A stretch of DNA of 64,000 nucleotides, taken from the NCBI GenBank assembly GCA_003833135.1, contig QZLH01000292.1, positions 22,755 to 86,754 of the forward strand, in the 5' to 3' direction. Of this stretch, positions 1 through 10,339 are shown piece by piece (positions within the stretch are counted from its first letter, which is position 1; each line of letters begins with the position of its first letter). Position numbers and translations under genes: made by a program. Source of the stretch: Oehlia diaphana. Lineage: Eukaryota > Glomeromycota > Glomeromycetes > Glomerales > Glomeraceae. Below the pieces are notes generated by a model. That model searched no databases. It was not told where the DNA came from and saw only the letters and a list, made by a program, of their open reading frames with translations.

Positions 1-107
1 ACGTAAGGGTCATTACCAACTTCAATTGTAACATCATAATATTCATCATCATTTAATATTTCGAGTAAATTTTGAGATAATTTTGGCAAAAGACTATTAT
101 CATCCAT
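1..107 (-). CDS. BTB-domain protein, 5' end only (cut by window edge)
   Basis: The start codon is at 107 on the minus strand and the reading frame runs off the left edge of the window. The roughly 35 visible residues (MDDNSLLPKLSQNLLEIL..., then a DDEYYDVTIEVG stretch) are the N-terminal entry into a BTB/POZ domain. The DNA matches 1694-1800, the start of the next gene, at about 103 of 107 positions, so the two are recent tandem duplicates. The upstream region is shared too, including a TATA-like box. By analogy with its neighbour it should continue into BACK and TLDc domains outside the window; that continuation is inferred. Confidence 0.85.
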   Translation of the reverse strand, partial: MDDNSLLPKLSQNLLEILNDDEYYDVTIEVGNDPY

Positions 108-184
108 TTATTTAGTTATAGGATTTTTTTACAATTTGGTAAATAGAAAGAAATTTATCTTAAATAGTGAGTGAATGGTCAAAT

Positions 185-192
185 TTTATATA
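185..192 (-). promoter_or_regulatory. TATA-like box of the left-edge BTB gene
   Basis: Reads TATATAAA on the minus strand, about 78 bp before the start codon at 107. The same element sits at a similar distance in front of the duplicate gene (1864-1871), within a longer block of shared upstream sequence. Confidence 0.45.
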
Positions 193-314
193 CAAAAGTA
201 TGGATAACGTGACTCGAATTTATTTAGTAATTATTCAGGAGATCGTAAAAAATTAATGACGTAATAAATTTTTTTTTTAATAAATTATACCGGCGTTAAT
301 TGTTAGAATATAAC

Positions 315-1800
315 CTAAATTTTAATAATTTGAAATACTTCAAATTCTTCTACGAAAAATTTATTTGTGGTTTTTCTAATCGGTTTATCATAAAAATTTT
401 TCTTGCTAATACTATTACCAGATCTTGAAGTAAATCTCAATAAATCAAGGTCACCACCGCCAAATGATGGTCCACCAAAAAGGTTGTTATATATAGCATA
501 TCTTTCATTAATCACACGACTTAAAACATGGTTACTATTCTCAAAAGAGAAAATAAAACTATCTTTAGTGGCACTATAACTATAATCAGATTTCCATGCA
601 ATTGGATTATATCCTCCAAGAATTTCATTACTATTTATTACTTTAACAACTGTTATAGTGCAAGAATGACCATCACAAATTTTATGAAATTTATCAGGTG
701 CAAGTCCATCACGAGATCCACGAAACAATAATCTTAATTCATATGATGAAGTTAGCTCGTCAGTAATTTCTAATTTACCGATCCATTTCAAGATTAATTC
801 AGCGTGTTGATATGTAATAATTTTTGAATCAGTAATTCTTAAATTAATTTCTTTAGTCACATGAGGTTTCTTCAGTTTGCTATTAGGATCCAAAAGGCTT
901 AAAAAGGATTTCATTAAACCTTTATATAAATCTTTTGGCAGAATTTGTTCATAAGGTAATACTTTATCTATAAATTCTTTAGAAGTTAAATTATAAAATT
1001 TAATAAATGGAATACATTGTTTTAAAGTATTCTTTAAAATATTAAAATCATCATCTGAATAATTGTTGACATCAGAGGGAAGTTCTGGATTTTGAGCAAA
1101 TCCCCATTTAAGAACATGTTCCCAAACTTGAACTTCACTCATTTGAAGATTCTCACTTTGAATTATTGAAACCAAAAGTTTTTCTGGAATTGAAGAGAAA
1201 TTTAGTGATCTAAATATTTTATCAGGTTCTCTGGAAATCAAATTTTTACAATATTTTTGAAGTTCTAAGAAAGAATTATTTTCAAAACTTGATTGATATA
1301 TCAGAACAAAATTTTGTTCGATACATTTTGCTTTTTTTTCAATCAAATAAAATTGTAAATAGTTGATTAATTCCTGAAGATTAAGTTTACTAGCAGCATC
1401 CAAGATTTTAATGATATCTGGGATATCATATTCTTCCAAAGAAAGTCTCCCACCATAAATATACCTAAAAATAAAAAAAAAAATGTTTATAAAAAATAAA
1501 AATTAATAATACTGTATTTATAAAATTTACAACTTAAATTTACCTTAAAATTATTTGAAAAATTTCCGGTAAAATTTCTGGTAATTTAATATGTTCCAAA
1601 GTTCCATCATTTTTCTTTTTATGAGTTGATAAAATTCTTTTCAAATAAGGAGAACGATAATATAAAATGACCATATGCGCACGATATGTTTTTACGTAAG
1701 GGTCATTACCAACTTCAATTGTAATATCATAATATTCATCATCATTTAAAATTTCGAGTAAATTTTGAGATAATTTTGGCAAAAGACTATTATTATTCAT
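315..1800 (-). CDS. BTB-BACK-TLDc domain protein (Kelch-like/TLD family)
   Basis: Two exons on the minus strand, 1800-1544 and 1464-315, joined over a 79-bp GT-AG intron (1465-1543). The splice restores an Arg codon and gives ILRYIYGGRLSLEEYD across the junction, for a protein of about 468 residues. Residues ~1-100 are a BTB/POZ domain (DDEYYDITIEVG, FQIILRYIYGG). A BACK-like helical region follows to about 200. The C-terminal ~180 residues are a TLDc domain (LILKWIG, LLFRGSRDG, GGYNPIAW, SFGGGDLDL). BTB proteins commonly recruit substrates to Cullin-3 ligases; TLDc has been linked to oxidative-stress resistance in other eukaryotes. Neither role is shown for this protein. It belongs to a tandem array and has a near-identical upstream paralogue. 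Confidence 0.92.
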
Positions 1801-1863
1801 TTTTATTCTATTAAAAGAAATGAGAAAAAAGAATTCGTGTGTGAATGGTGTGAATGATCAAAC

Positions 1864-1871
1864 TTTATATA
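1864..1871 (-). promoter_or_regulatory. TATA-like box of the BTB-BACK-TLDc gene
   Basis: TATATAAA on the minus strand, about 65 bp before the start codon at 1800. It lies inside a block (about 1840-1935) that resembles the region upstream of the left-edge copy. Confidence 0.45.
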
Positions 1872-1944
1872 TAAAAGGTTAAAATCATTGATAACGTGAC
1901 TCATGTTTATTTTAGTAATTTATCTGGAATATCACAAATCCTAA

Positions 1945-2335
1945 ATTTTTAATAATACTTTACATTCTTACGCAAAAAATTCATTTTCGTTTTTCTAATC
2001 AATTTAACATAGGAATTTTTTACTGCTAAATGCTATTATATATGTTGTTACTTAATAAATAATACCAAATGATGATCCACGACAAAAGCTATTATATATA
2101 GCGTGTTTTTCATCAATCACACTATTTAAAAATAGGATTTCCAATTTTATTATTATTCTCGAAAAACTATCTTTAGTGAAATTATATTTACCAACTTTCC
2201 ATGCAATAATAGGATTATCCTTCAAGACTTTCATTACTATCTTTTACTTTGACGACAATTATAACAATTATAGTGCATTACTAGCTATAAATCCATCACG
2301 GGATCTACGAAATGTTAGTTTATTTACAGTAATTT
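1945..2335 (-). pseudogene. Decayed 3' end of a BTB-TLDc gene
   Basis: This stretch resembles the last ~400 bp of the intact gene at 315-1464 but is interrupted by small deletions and stops. The recognisable parts on the minus strand are NPIIAWKVGKYNFTKDSF, then VIDEKHAIYNSF and GSSFG, matching the intact NPIAWKSDYSYSATKDSF, VINERYAIYNNLFGG and PSFGG. No BTB or BACK part is seen upstream. It is best read as a relic of a third copy in the tandem array. Confidence 0.75.
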
Positions 2336-3753
2336 GAATTAGTCAATTAGTCAACCGCTGGATAATACCCTATTTACTATTTATTCAGATTAAAATTGGT
2401 TTAAAATATGAATAGCAAAATTTATTGGAATTATCTATTGAACGGTGACGGTCGCCAGTGGTGAATTTACGATGTAATGCCGGCCAATATTTTATTAGAT
2501 TTTTAATTCTGGCCAAAAGTACATCATAATGCTGGTATTGATGACCATCACCACTGGTGAGCTTTAACTAATAAATAAGTAGTCGATCATTATATTGTAA
2601 ATGAAAATTTATTTATTAAATCGAAAAAATACTATTAAAGTATTTTACTTACGTTTTCAAATAAAACCAGTTTCAAAAATGAACAGGAAAAAAATCGAAG
2701 AAAAAAAAAAGATAAGGAGAGATTAGATTTGATGAAGATAGTTTTACTTATGTTACTCTGAAATTATGAAAAGGGTAATTTCAATCCTATTGAATAATTG
2801 AGACGGAAAAATCCGAAATCTTAAACATGTTTCGGTACGTTTTTCATTTCTAACGTTAAAACAATTATTGGTTTGTATAATTGTTATAATTGTTATACTT
2901 TAAACCTTTAATATTTTATACGTATTAGAAAACTATTTTGGGCCTCATCATTATATCCTTTTTGGGAAAATATGTTTCATGTATATCGTACAACATTTTC
3001 TACTACCATCCATCTCTAGACTTTCTTTCGTAATCCAAGTTTTTCTTTTATAATCTAAGTTTGGTGTTTGGTGTTTCGGGCGAACTTATTATCTAAAAAT
3101 TTTAAAATATGAAACGTTTCATCCAAATCCGAATTCCGAACAAATTTTAGTAATCTGGAACACAATTGAAATTGGGGGAAAAGATCTAAAATATAAAATA
3201 AGGCAGCCGGAGAAAATAATATCAAAGAGATGATATATTAAAACTAAAAATGGGAGACAAAGGTTAAATAAATATGAATAACAAAAACTGTAAACAATAT
3301 TTGTTACGGAGTTTAGTTCACTTATTCTTATTGTTTATTTTGGAAATTTACGTTTTCTATTGTACGAAACAGTCGCATTTTGTGCGGCAAATACTGACAA
3401 TAACTAGGACCCTGGATAATTATAATAGAGATCATATTTCCATATGTGCAGTGCACTTGAGATACTTTTATCATTATAATATTAAAAATATCCTTCATTG
3501 ATGTTTATATTAAAATTATTAAAATTATTTATTTATTTATTTAATATGATATACAGTAATGATTATAGCGATTGTAATTTGTTCATTTCGTTTAATAAAT
3601 CTCAGTCAATTTAAATGACATCTAATTTATTATTACATATAACATTTTCTCTATGACTTACGGGTTTATGAAAAAATAGTATCGATATAAATAACATATA
3701 ATATAATAATTATACAGTATGATTTATTATTTTATGTTTTAAAATAAATTAAT
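2336..3753. other. Intergenic, no supported gene
   Basis: AT-rich sequence between the BTB-TLDc relic and the HMG-box gene. It holds one imperfect inverted repeat (2445-2562). A 75-codon open frame at 3274-3501 on the plus strand has no recognisable motif and is hydrophobic and Tyr/Phe-rich as chance AT-rich frames are. One TACTGTATAT-family motif lies at 3549-3558. Confidence 0.5.
2445..2562. repeat. Imperfect inverted repeat, foldback element
   Basis: The left arm contains CCAGTGGTGA and then GATGTA...GGCCA. The right arm (about 2506-2562) carries the reverse complement of both, TGGCCAAAAGTACATC and TCACCACTGG, in the opposite order. Arms are imperfect and the centre is short. It is GC-richer than its surroundings, so it is likely a small non-autonomous element; the family is unknown. 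Confidence 0.55.
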
Positions 3754-4311
3754 TCACAAGTCATCGTGCTTAATGATTTCGTTTACAAATACAATATTCG
3801 ATTGAGATTGATTAATCAACGCGTTTTTTTGATATTTACTTTTATTATTAACTTCAAAATTTTCACGATTATATTTGACTTTAAATCTGCTGTTTTTTCT
3901 TATGGGATCGAATTTATAATCGGGAAATTTTAAACGATGTCTCCTGTCTCCTTCAGCTGCCAAGATTCGAAAAAAATTTTTAATTCTTGGAGGCTCGTTG
4001 CGCCACATTTCACTAATTTCTTTGGATGCTCTTTTAAGATCATTTGGTAATCCTAATTGATTTCGTCGTTTCGACTCATTACGTCGATATAAAATGTACG
4101 AATTTTGGCTTCGTGGCGGTTTTAATTTATGTTTTGTTAATTCGGATGGGGAAGATAATAAATTATCAACTTCTAAATATAATTCACATGGTGGATTCTT
4201 AATGACTTGAAGAAATTCCGATTGATTGATTTCTTCGTGAAGATAGTTTCTACAATTTCTTTTCGTGGAAGATTTATAATCAGGTAACATGGTAATAAAG
4301 GTATTTTCCAT
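3754..4311 (-). CDS. MATA-type HMG-box protein
   Basis: Single-exon frame of 185 residues. Residues ~60-135 form an HMG box of the fungal mating-type (MATA_HMG) kind. It has a PPRSQNSYILYRRNESKRR start, an EISEMWRNEPPRIKNFF middle helix and a RRHRLKFPDYKFDP end, matching the family pattern of RPPNAFILYR, a Trp helix, then a YPDYKF-like tail. Such proteins bind the DNA minor groove and act as transcription factors. AM fungi have many of them scattered outside any mating-type locus, so no mating role should be assumed. The flanks outside the box are basic and unrecognised. The isolated position with no homeodomain neighbour argues against this being a MAT locus. Confidence 0.88.
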   Translation of the reverse strand: MENTFITMLPDYKSSTKRNCRNYLHEEINQSEFLQVIKNPPCELYLEVDNLLSSPSELTKHKLKPPRSQNSYILYRRNESKRRNQLGLPNDLKRASKEISEMWRNEPPRIKNFFRILAAEGDRRHRLKFPDYKFDPIRKNSRFKVKYNRENFEVNNKSKYQKNALINQSQSNIVFVNEIIKHDDL

Positions 4312-5864
4312 CTTTCTTTTATTTTTTTTTTTTCAAAAAAGAAAAATTCAAGAAAATATTAGAGTATGATATGATTTTTATTTTTCTTGATACATTTCTT
4401 TTGATTTGTAACCATATTTATATCAAAAAATTTCAATGATGAATAGCCAGCCGAATGAAAATACGAATTCGGGGATTAGATTTGTTTCGTAATAACAATA
4501 ATGATATTTATGGTATCTCTTTGTTTTTTTTTTTTATTATATATTTTATATATTGAAAAGACAGTTTTAATTTTTTAAAGTAAACGACAATTTTCGTGTG
4601 ACCTTATTTTTTTAATTATTTAACGGGTAAGATCAATTTTGTTAATATGAATTTCGGAAAATTTATTTTATCAATATCAACCTGTATTCCTTTTTTGATC
4701 ACATTTTATCATTTAACAAAACTTACAATAATTGTTAATTGTTTCCAAAAACTCTCATCTAGATCTACATTTTTAACCTCAACGTAATAAGAATCCGCAG
4801 TAATGATTTTAACATTGTACAAAAATGTCAATTTTTACAAATTTAGTATAAACATAACATTTAGTATTACACTCGGTCATTAAAGTTAATGATAACCAAT
4901 CAAATTCATACACGCTTTCTTTATCGATTACTTATTATTGTTAAAATGATTAAAAAAGCTCAACATTTAAATTCTGAGGAAAAATATTGTGTGCATATAT
5001 ATATACACATATACAGTATAATAATACAATATAATGTATAATGAACATTGAACATCAACAAGTTTTGATTAGTATTTAATTCCATGGGTTAAAGTTAATT
5101 AGAAATTTCCAATATACATTCATACCATATATGATTGATATATATAATCTACAAAAGGATATTTTGACATTTTGAATGGACAAATGAATATTATTTTCAC
5201 ACATAACACCAAATTTATTATAATTTACATTAATGCATAAATGATGAAAAACAGGTATGACTTACGGATTAACGGCTGAAATTTATAAATAATATGTTTC
5301 AAATAAATATTCAAATAATATCCATTTAAATCCTAAAATAATTATATCAACCTTTCACAATATAATGTTTCAAAAATACTTTTTCACATTCTGCAAGGAT
5401 TTACTTAACTCCATTATTTGGCGTAGTATTTCCAATAGTGATTAAGGAGAGAAAATACACAAACAAAAAGCCAAAGAAAGGGGAAATATGATGCTAAACA
5501 TTTTTAGAACAAAATGTACTACGAAAGCTTTTTTTAAATCATGCAAAAAAAAATTTTTTTTTTTTTTTTTTGTTATTACGTCTAAATAAAGGTAAATAAT
5601 AATGCATGCATTGTTTTCTAAAATGATCATATGTAGTAATGATTACTTTCTTTCATAGCTCTAGAAATTTATTTTGTCGTTTTTTTTTTTTTTTTAATAA
5701 TATAATAATTATTTATTGTTTATTTATTTATACATTAAAAAAAAAAAATTATATATATATGTATGTATGTTATAATACATTATATACATATATATATATA
5801 CAAAAGTATTCTTTTAAAAAAAGTTCCTTTTCTTCTTTTTTTTTTTTTATAAAAAATAAAAAAA
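4312..5864. other. Intergenic, no supported gene
   Basis: Divergent spacer between the HMG-box gene (minus) and the unknown gene at 5865 (plus). It is AT-rich with simple A, T and TA tracts, especially 5550-5860. One TACTGTATAT-family motif lies at 5009-5018. Short open frames here are Lys/Phe/Ile/Tyr-rich and look like chance. Confidence 0.5.
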
Positions 5865-6734
5865 ATGACTAATGAATATGATTCAAATTTTCCTAATGAC
5901 TTCAACTCTCGTATGGTCCAATCTCAAAATAATAAGGATTTTGGATTAATTCAAGCTACACTTCTCGATAATCACAATTTATGTTCCCAAGATCAAATTT
6001 CGACCCCTCCTACTTCCCCCTTTTTATATGCTTCTTATGAATCTTCTTTATCTTGTGATACTTCATTTTCTTCTTGTTCATCATCATCTTTATCTCCAAT
6101 CCTTACTCCAACTACTTCTTATCCTACTTTAAATTCTAATCCTTCTTTACCTACAAGTCCTTTAGAAATATCATTAGTAAAAATGGAACAAGAATCGACT
6201 TTATTTAATCATTACGAACATTCTAATGATTTATCCCCACATTTATATAATAATCCTTTGGTTCAAAAACAAATTTCTATTATGACCTCAAATGAATTAT
6301 TATCTTACGAACAATATATTAATAACAATAACATTAAGGATAATGCATTTAATATTAAAACAACATCTTTTATTCAAAATATTAATAATCAACAATTAAA
6401 TCAACAAATTCAATATTATATTAAAGAACAATCAAGAATATTATCATTAATAGAAATTCAACAACAACAATATTTAAAATGCAATGAATTTAATGATGAA
6501 CAATATAAAATTGATCCTGAATTTTTAAATTCGAATTTAAATTTATTTAAATGGACTTTTATTAAACCAAAATTTCCTTTATTATTCGATCAAATGTATG
6601 ATAAAGCAAATGGTTGTTTCTTTTTAACTGGAATACCTGTTGAATTTATTTTTGATTTATGTAAACATGATAATCAACAGGATTTATTAACTGAAGATTT
6701 CTTGCCATTTGATAATAGTAATAATGAATTGTAA
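5865..6734 (+). CDS. Hypothetical protein, Ser/Thr- and Gln/Asn-rich
   Basis: Uninterrupted 289-codon frame starting in an A-rich context after a T-rich leader. Not recognised. The N-terminal third is low complexity, rich in Ser, Thr and Pro, with TPPTSP and LTPTTSYPT clusters that look like proline-directed phosphorylation sites. The middle is Asn/Gln-rich. The C-terminal ~75 residues are the only ordered-looking part (FKWTFIKPKFPLLFDQMYD, then FFLTGIPVEFIFDL) and end in an acidic tail. Codon use (C and T runs in Ser/Pro codons) is unlike the flanking intergenic DNA, which supports real coding. The layout suggests a regulator, but no function can be assigned. Confidence 0.65.
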   Translation: MTNEYDSNFPNDFNSRMVQSQNNKDFGLIQATLLDNHNLCSQDQISTPPTSPFLYASYESSLSCDTSFSSCSSSSLSPILTPTTSYPTLNSNPSLPTSPLEISLVKMEQESTLFNHYEHSNDLSPHLYNNPLVQKQISIMTSNELLSYEQYINNNNIKDNAFNIKTTSFIQNINNQQLNQQIQYYIKEQSRILSLIEIQQQQYLKCNEFNDEQYKIDPEFLNSNLNLFKWTFIKPKFPLLFDQMYDKANGCFFLTGIPVEFIFDLCKHDNQQDLLTEDFLPFDNSNNEL

Positions 6735-7672
6735 AATATATTATAGACAATTTATAATTTTTATTTTTTTTATAATGAAAATTTATTTATTATTTATAGA
6801 AAAATTTATATAGCATATGTTTTTGTTGTACAATAAGAATATATAAGTTTTCTTTCTTCTTTAATTGAAATTGTAAAAAAGTAATATTTGTGTAAATAAC
6901 TTTTTTAAGTAGTAATAATAATAATAATATTGTTATTATTTTGATTGAATTGCTTGCCAATTAAAATAAAACTAACGAAATATTTTTAGATATTTATTAT
7001 AATTTGATATTTTAATAAGTAAATAAATAAAAATATATTAAGATCAATAAAATTTTTCACTTTTGGAATGAATTTTTCACATGTTAAAAGTATGTTTTTT
7101 GTTTTTTACAGGATTCTTTTCAGTTTTTTACTTTTTTTTTTAAAAAAAAAAAAGGGTAAAAAAAAATATCATTTTATTCGGTGAGTTCCTGACAACGATC
7201 ATCGTAACTTCTTCCATGTTTGAATTTCACCCCTAATTCTTTATCATATTATTTACTATTTTAATTTTTTTTATTGACAAATCCCTTTTAAGGATTACTT
7301 TCTTTATTTCATTCTTTTTTTTCTTTACAATGCTTTATCTTATATACGGTAGTTTACTATATACTATATCTATTATCCCAAAAACAAAACTATTATATAA
7401 CGTCCAACCATTATTGGTTCTGGCTAACATAGATTTGTATTGTAAATAAGTAATAAATATTTACTGTATATTCGATATATCCATGAATATCAATGAATAG
7501 TTGATGGTTTATATTGCGAAGAAATAGAAAAGAAACATGGGAAAATATAGTGAAATGATCGGAAAATGAAAATAAATATTCACCAATGCCTCGGAAGTTG
7601 GAAGGCCCTCGAAGGGGAGGGGAGCATCGGTGTATATGAAGTTAAATTTCTCTGTATGTGACGCATACTGGC

Positions 7673-7741
7673 ATACACCGATGGATTTTATACTTTTTTT
7701 TATACCGGTGGAGCAATTGACAAAAAAATCCATCGGTGTAT
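7673..7741. repeat. Perfect 16-bp inverted repeat
   Basis: ATACACCGATGGATTT at 7673-7688 is followed 37 bp later by its exact reverse complement at 7726-7741. A third, shorter copy in the second orientation (CATCGGTGTAT) lies at 7625-7635. It could be the remains of a small inverted-repeat transposon. Confidence 0.7.
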
Positions 7742-7899
7742 ACATTGGATAAAACCAAGAAATCCGTTTATTATAGATTTCTAATATTTCGTTGTGCAGT
7801 ATGAAAGTGAAGGGTCGTAAAATTATGCAAAAAATATTGATACACAAAAAATAAGTTCGAAGTTCGCATTGGATTTTTTTGCGTAATTTAAGGAGTTTG

Positions 7900-8030
7900 C
7901 TTAGGTTAGGATTAGGTTAGAGTTAGAATTAGGTTAGAGTGAATATTATGTTAGTATTAGGTTAGAGTTAGGATTATTGGGTTAAGGTTTAGGATATTAA
8001 TCTTAGTACTAACCCTAATCCTAACCTAAT
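7900..8030. repeat. Telomere-like TTAGG motifs in inverted arrangement
   Basis: About ten degenerate TTAGG, TTAGAG or TTAGGG units run from 7901 to about 7992. The complementary strand version AACCCTAATCCTAACCTAAT closes the block at 8011-8030. The outer ends (TTAGGTTAGGATTAGGTT versus its near complement) form an inverted repeat of about 18 bp. Confidence 0.65.
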
Positions 8031-8333
8031 TTATTTTCTGAAACATTTTTTTCGTAGCCACATGCATATGTAACATATAATTACATCTTATACATAATAA
8101 AGGTTACGATACGTTATATAATCCGTTATATATATTTTATTAATAATCTTATTTTTTTCCAATCGGATTTTTGATGCGCAGTAAATTATATTGTACTTTT
8201 GTTGACGTTATTCGGACTTAAATTTAATGATAGCTTTTGTCTTCTGTTAGAATTTGATTGTCCGGAGCGAATGCGAAGGACTATATATAATATATCTCTA
8301 CGCACTATGAAAAATGATCGATCACGTGTCCCT

Positions 8334-8473
8334 GAATTCCAAGGCGTTATGCTGCTAATCAGTAGAAAATTGCGATCACGTGAGTTTCTCTGTCCAGGAA
8401 TTCCAAGGCGTTATGCTGCTCAGCAGAAAATTACCGGAATTCCAAGGCGTTATGCTGCTAATTAGTAGAAAAT
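8334..8473. repeat. Segment repeated three times in direct orientation
   Basis: A ~36-bp unit starting GAATTCCAAGGCGTTATGC and ending in AGTAGAAAAT or CAGCAGAAAAT occurs at 8334-8371, 8398-8432 and 8437-8473. The first 23 bases are identical in all three. The spacing is irregular (about 26 bp, then 4 bp). The frames reading through it are by-products. Confidence 0.85.
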
Positions 8474-8811
8474 CGCTACCATTCTTGATATACAGTATGT
8501 TAACATCTTTATTTATTATTATGATACCTCGCTCCGGACTTACAACGGTTCCCGTTTCCTAGTGTTAGTAAAGACCTTATCAGATAAGAATTAACATTAC
8601 GAATACCCTATAAAATTTTTTTTCAGAAAAATGATCACGTGTCTGAGTTTGAACTATCATTTATCGGAGTTTTTTCCAGGATTTTTTTTTATAGGGATAA
8701 GATTGCAGATATTTCTTAGTTGCTTTACGGCAAACGCCACGGCAAGATATAATATAATATATTAAACAAATAAATTTTTTTTTTTATATTAAATCTATCT
8801 TGTTCTTAGTT

Positions 8812-8836
8812 TGGCCAAAAATTACAATTTTGGCCA
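8812..8836. repeat. Short perfect hairpin with TGGCCAAAA arms
   Basis: TGGCCAAAA at 8812-8820 and TTTTGGCCA at 8828-8836 form a 9-bp stem with a 7-nt loop. The same GGCCAAAA core occurs in the inverted repeat at 2445-2562. Confidence 0.6.
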
Positions 8837-9156
8837 GAGTTAAAAGGTTAAATTACTTTACTACTTCAAATGTAAAAATGCTTAAAAAAAGGTATGATAT
8901 CTTTTCTACGACATTAATAGAGGAATGATAAGATGATATATATGATATGTATAAAAAGATGAAAATTATACATGAATAATCGATAAATAAGATAATTTAG
9001 AAAATTTTTTTATTTATAGGGCGCGTAGTGCCGCATTAGACTATTATTTGGTTTATCATCCAATAATATTATCTTATTTTTAATTAGTATATAGAATTTA
9101 ATAAAGTTTAATTAATAAACAACGTGCGGCTTCAATTTGAAGTCTCTTTGCCGTAA

Positions 9157-9182
9157 ATATATATATATATATATATATATAT
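9157..9182. repeat. AT dinucleotide microsatellite
   Basis: Thirteen uninterrupted AT units. Confidence 0.95.
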
Positions 9183-9629
9183 TATTATCGGTACGGGACC
9201 GTTCATTAATTTTTATAATAAATTCCCGCCATTATTCAATAACTTTATTATTATGCTAGTATATAGTAATATGAGATAACCGACCAAATAACAATTATAT
9301 ATTAAATCTTTCATGATTACTAACCGATAATAAGATAATTGAATATAAAATATAAAAAACTTTTATTGATAACTGATATTTACATACATTATTAGATCAT
9401 CCAATTAATTTATGTAATATTCTAATGAGACAACAGATCAAAATAGTTTTTCATGTTAACTCTGTGGATAGCTGAATAATATTTATTTCTAAATAGCATA
9501 AAATATATTGTATTTTATAAAAAACTTGATTTAAATAAAAATCGAGATAATACTTAAATTAAGTCGCAACTACTCCTGAGATGGTGATGATTATGTCGAA
9601 TATGATAATAATGATGATAATGAGTTTTT

Positions 9630-9880
9630 GGTACGAATCTCGAAAATCATTTGAACGACTAACACAAAACCGACAACAAAATCTTGACAAGTCAAATCCG
9701 ACAAGTCAAAATCCCGACAAATCATTGAACAAAATTATAAAATTTATCACATTTAAACTAAATATTACATATTGCAACAATTAGAGCACACATCATTAGA
9801 TTTATGACGAAATTGTCGACTTGTCAGGATTTTGGATTTGTTGTCGATCTTGTATTAGTCGTGCAAGTGCGAGATTTTGC
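9630..9880. mobile_element. Foldback (MITE-like) element, ~250 bp
   Basis: The left arm (about 9634-9700) runs AATCTCG, ACGACTAACACAA, CCGACAACAAAATC, TTGACAAGTC. The right arm (about 9812-9878) carries the reverse complement in mirrored order: GACTTGTCAGGATTTTGG, TTTGTTGTCGATCTTG, TATTAGTCGTGC, CGAGATT. The left arm also holds two extra direct copies of CGACAAGTCAAA. There is no coding capacity. No target-site duplication could be fixed with certainty. It may be a non-autonomous DNA transposon. Confidence 0.6.
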
Positions 9881-10339
9881 CATAATAATGATATATATGG
9901 TAGCGAATCATATGAAAAATATGAAAATGACTAAGTATTAGTAATTTTACTGATCTAGATGGGTCCATTTATATACTAAACTAGACAGTAAATAACTTTT
10001 TTATCGTTGCCAGTTTATAACTGCAGAAGAAATCCTAAATACCAATTAGTAATCATATTATGATAATGAATATGAAGGGGTGAAATCAATGAGGATGACT
10101 ATTGAAGATGAGATGTTATGTTGGATATGGATATGTGATGGGTTAACTTTTTATGAATAAATTTTTTTTAACATTTTCATTTTATCCTAAACCGGCTTAA
10201 TTCTACCAAATTAAAGTATTTAAGCTGTGTACCCGGATTTTTTAAAGTGGGTACGTTAAAAGGAGATATTTTATGCAGTGTTAACCGGTAAAACAAATTG
10301 AACTTAAATTTAGTTCAGAAGTACAAAACACGTTAGATA

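Noticed and set aside
3274..3501. 75-codon plus-strand frame
   Set aside because: Hydrophobic, Tyr/Phe/Ile-rich, no motif, no splice partners; typical of chance frames in AT-rich DNA.
3754..4311. Mating-type locus
   Set aside because: An HMG box alone is not a MAT locus in AM fungi, where such genes are numerous; no homeodomain gene is adjacent.
7509..7847. 112-codon minus-strand frame
   Set aside because: Runs through the ACCGATGG inverted repeat and has no domain.
8199..8562. Two overlapping plus-strand frames with repeated EFQGVMLL-type words
   Set aside because: The peptide repeat simply reflects the triplicated DNA unit read in different frames.
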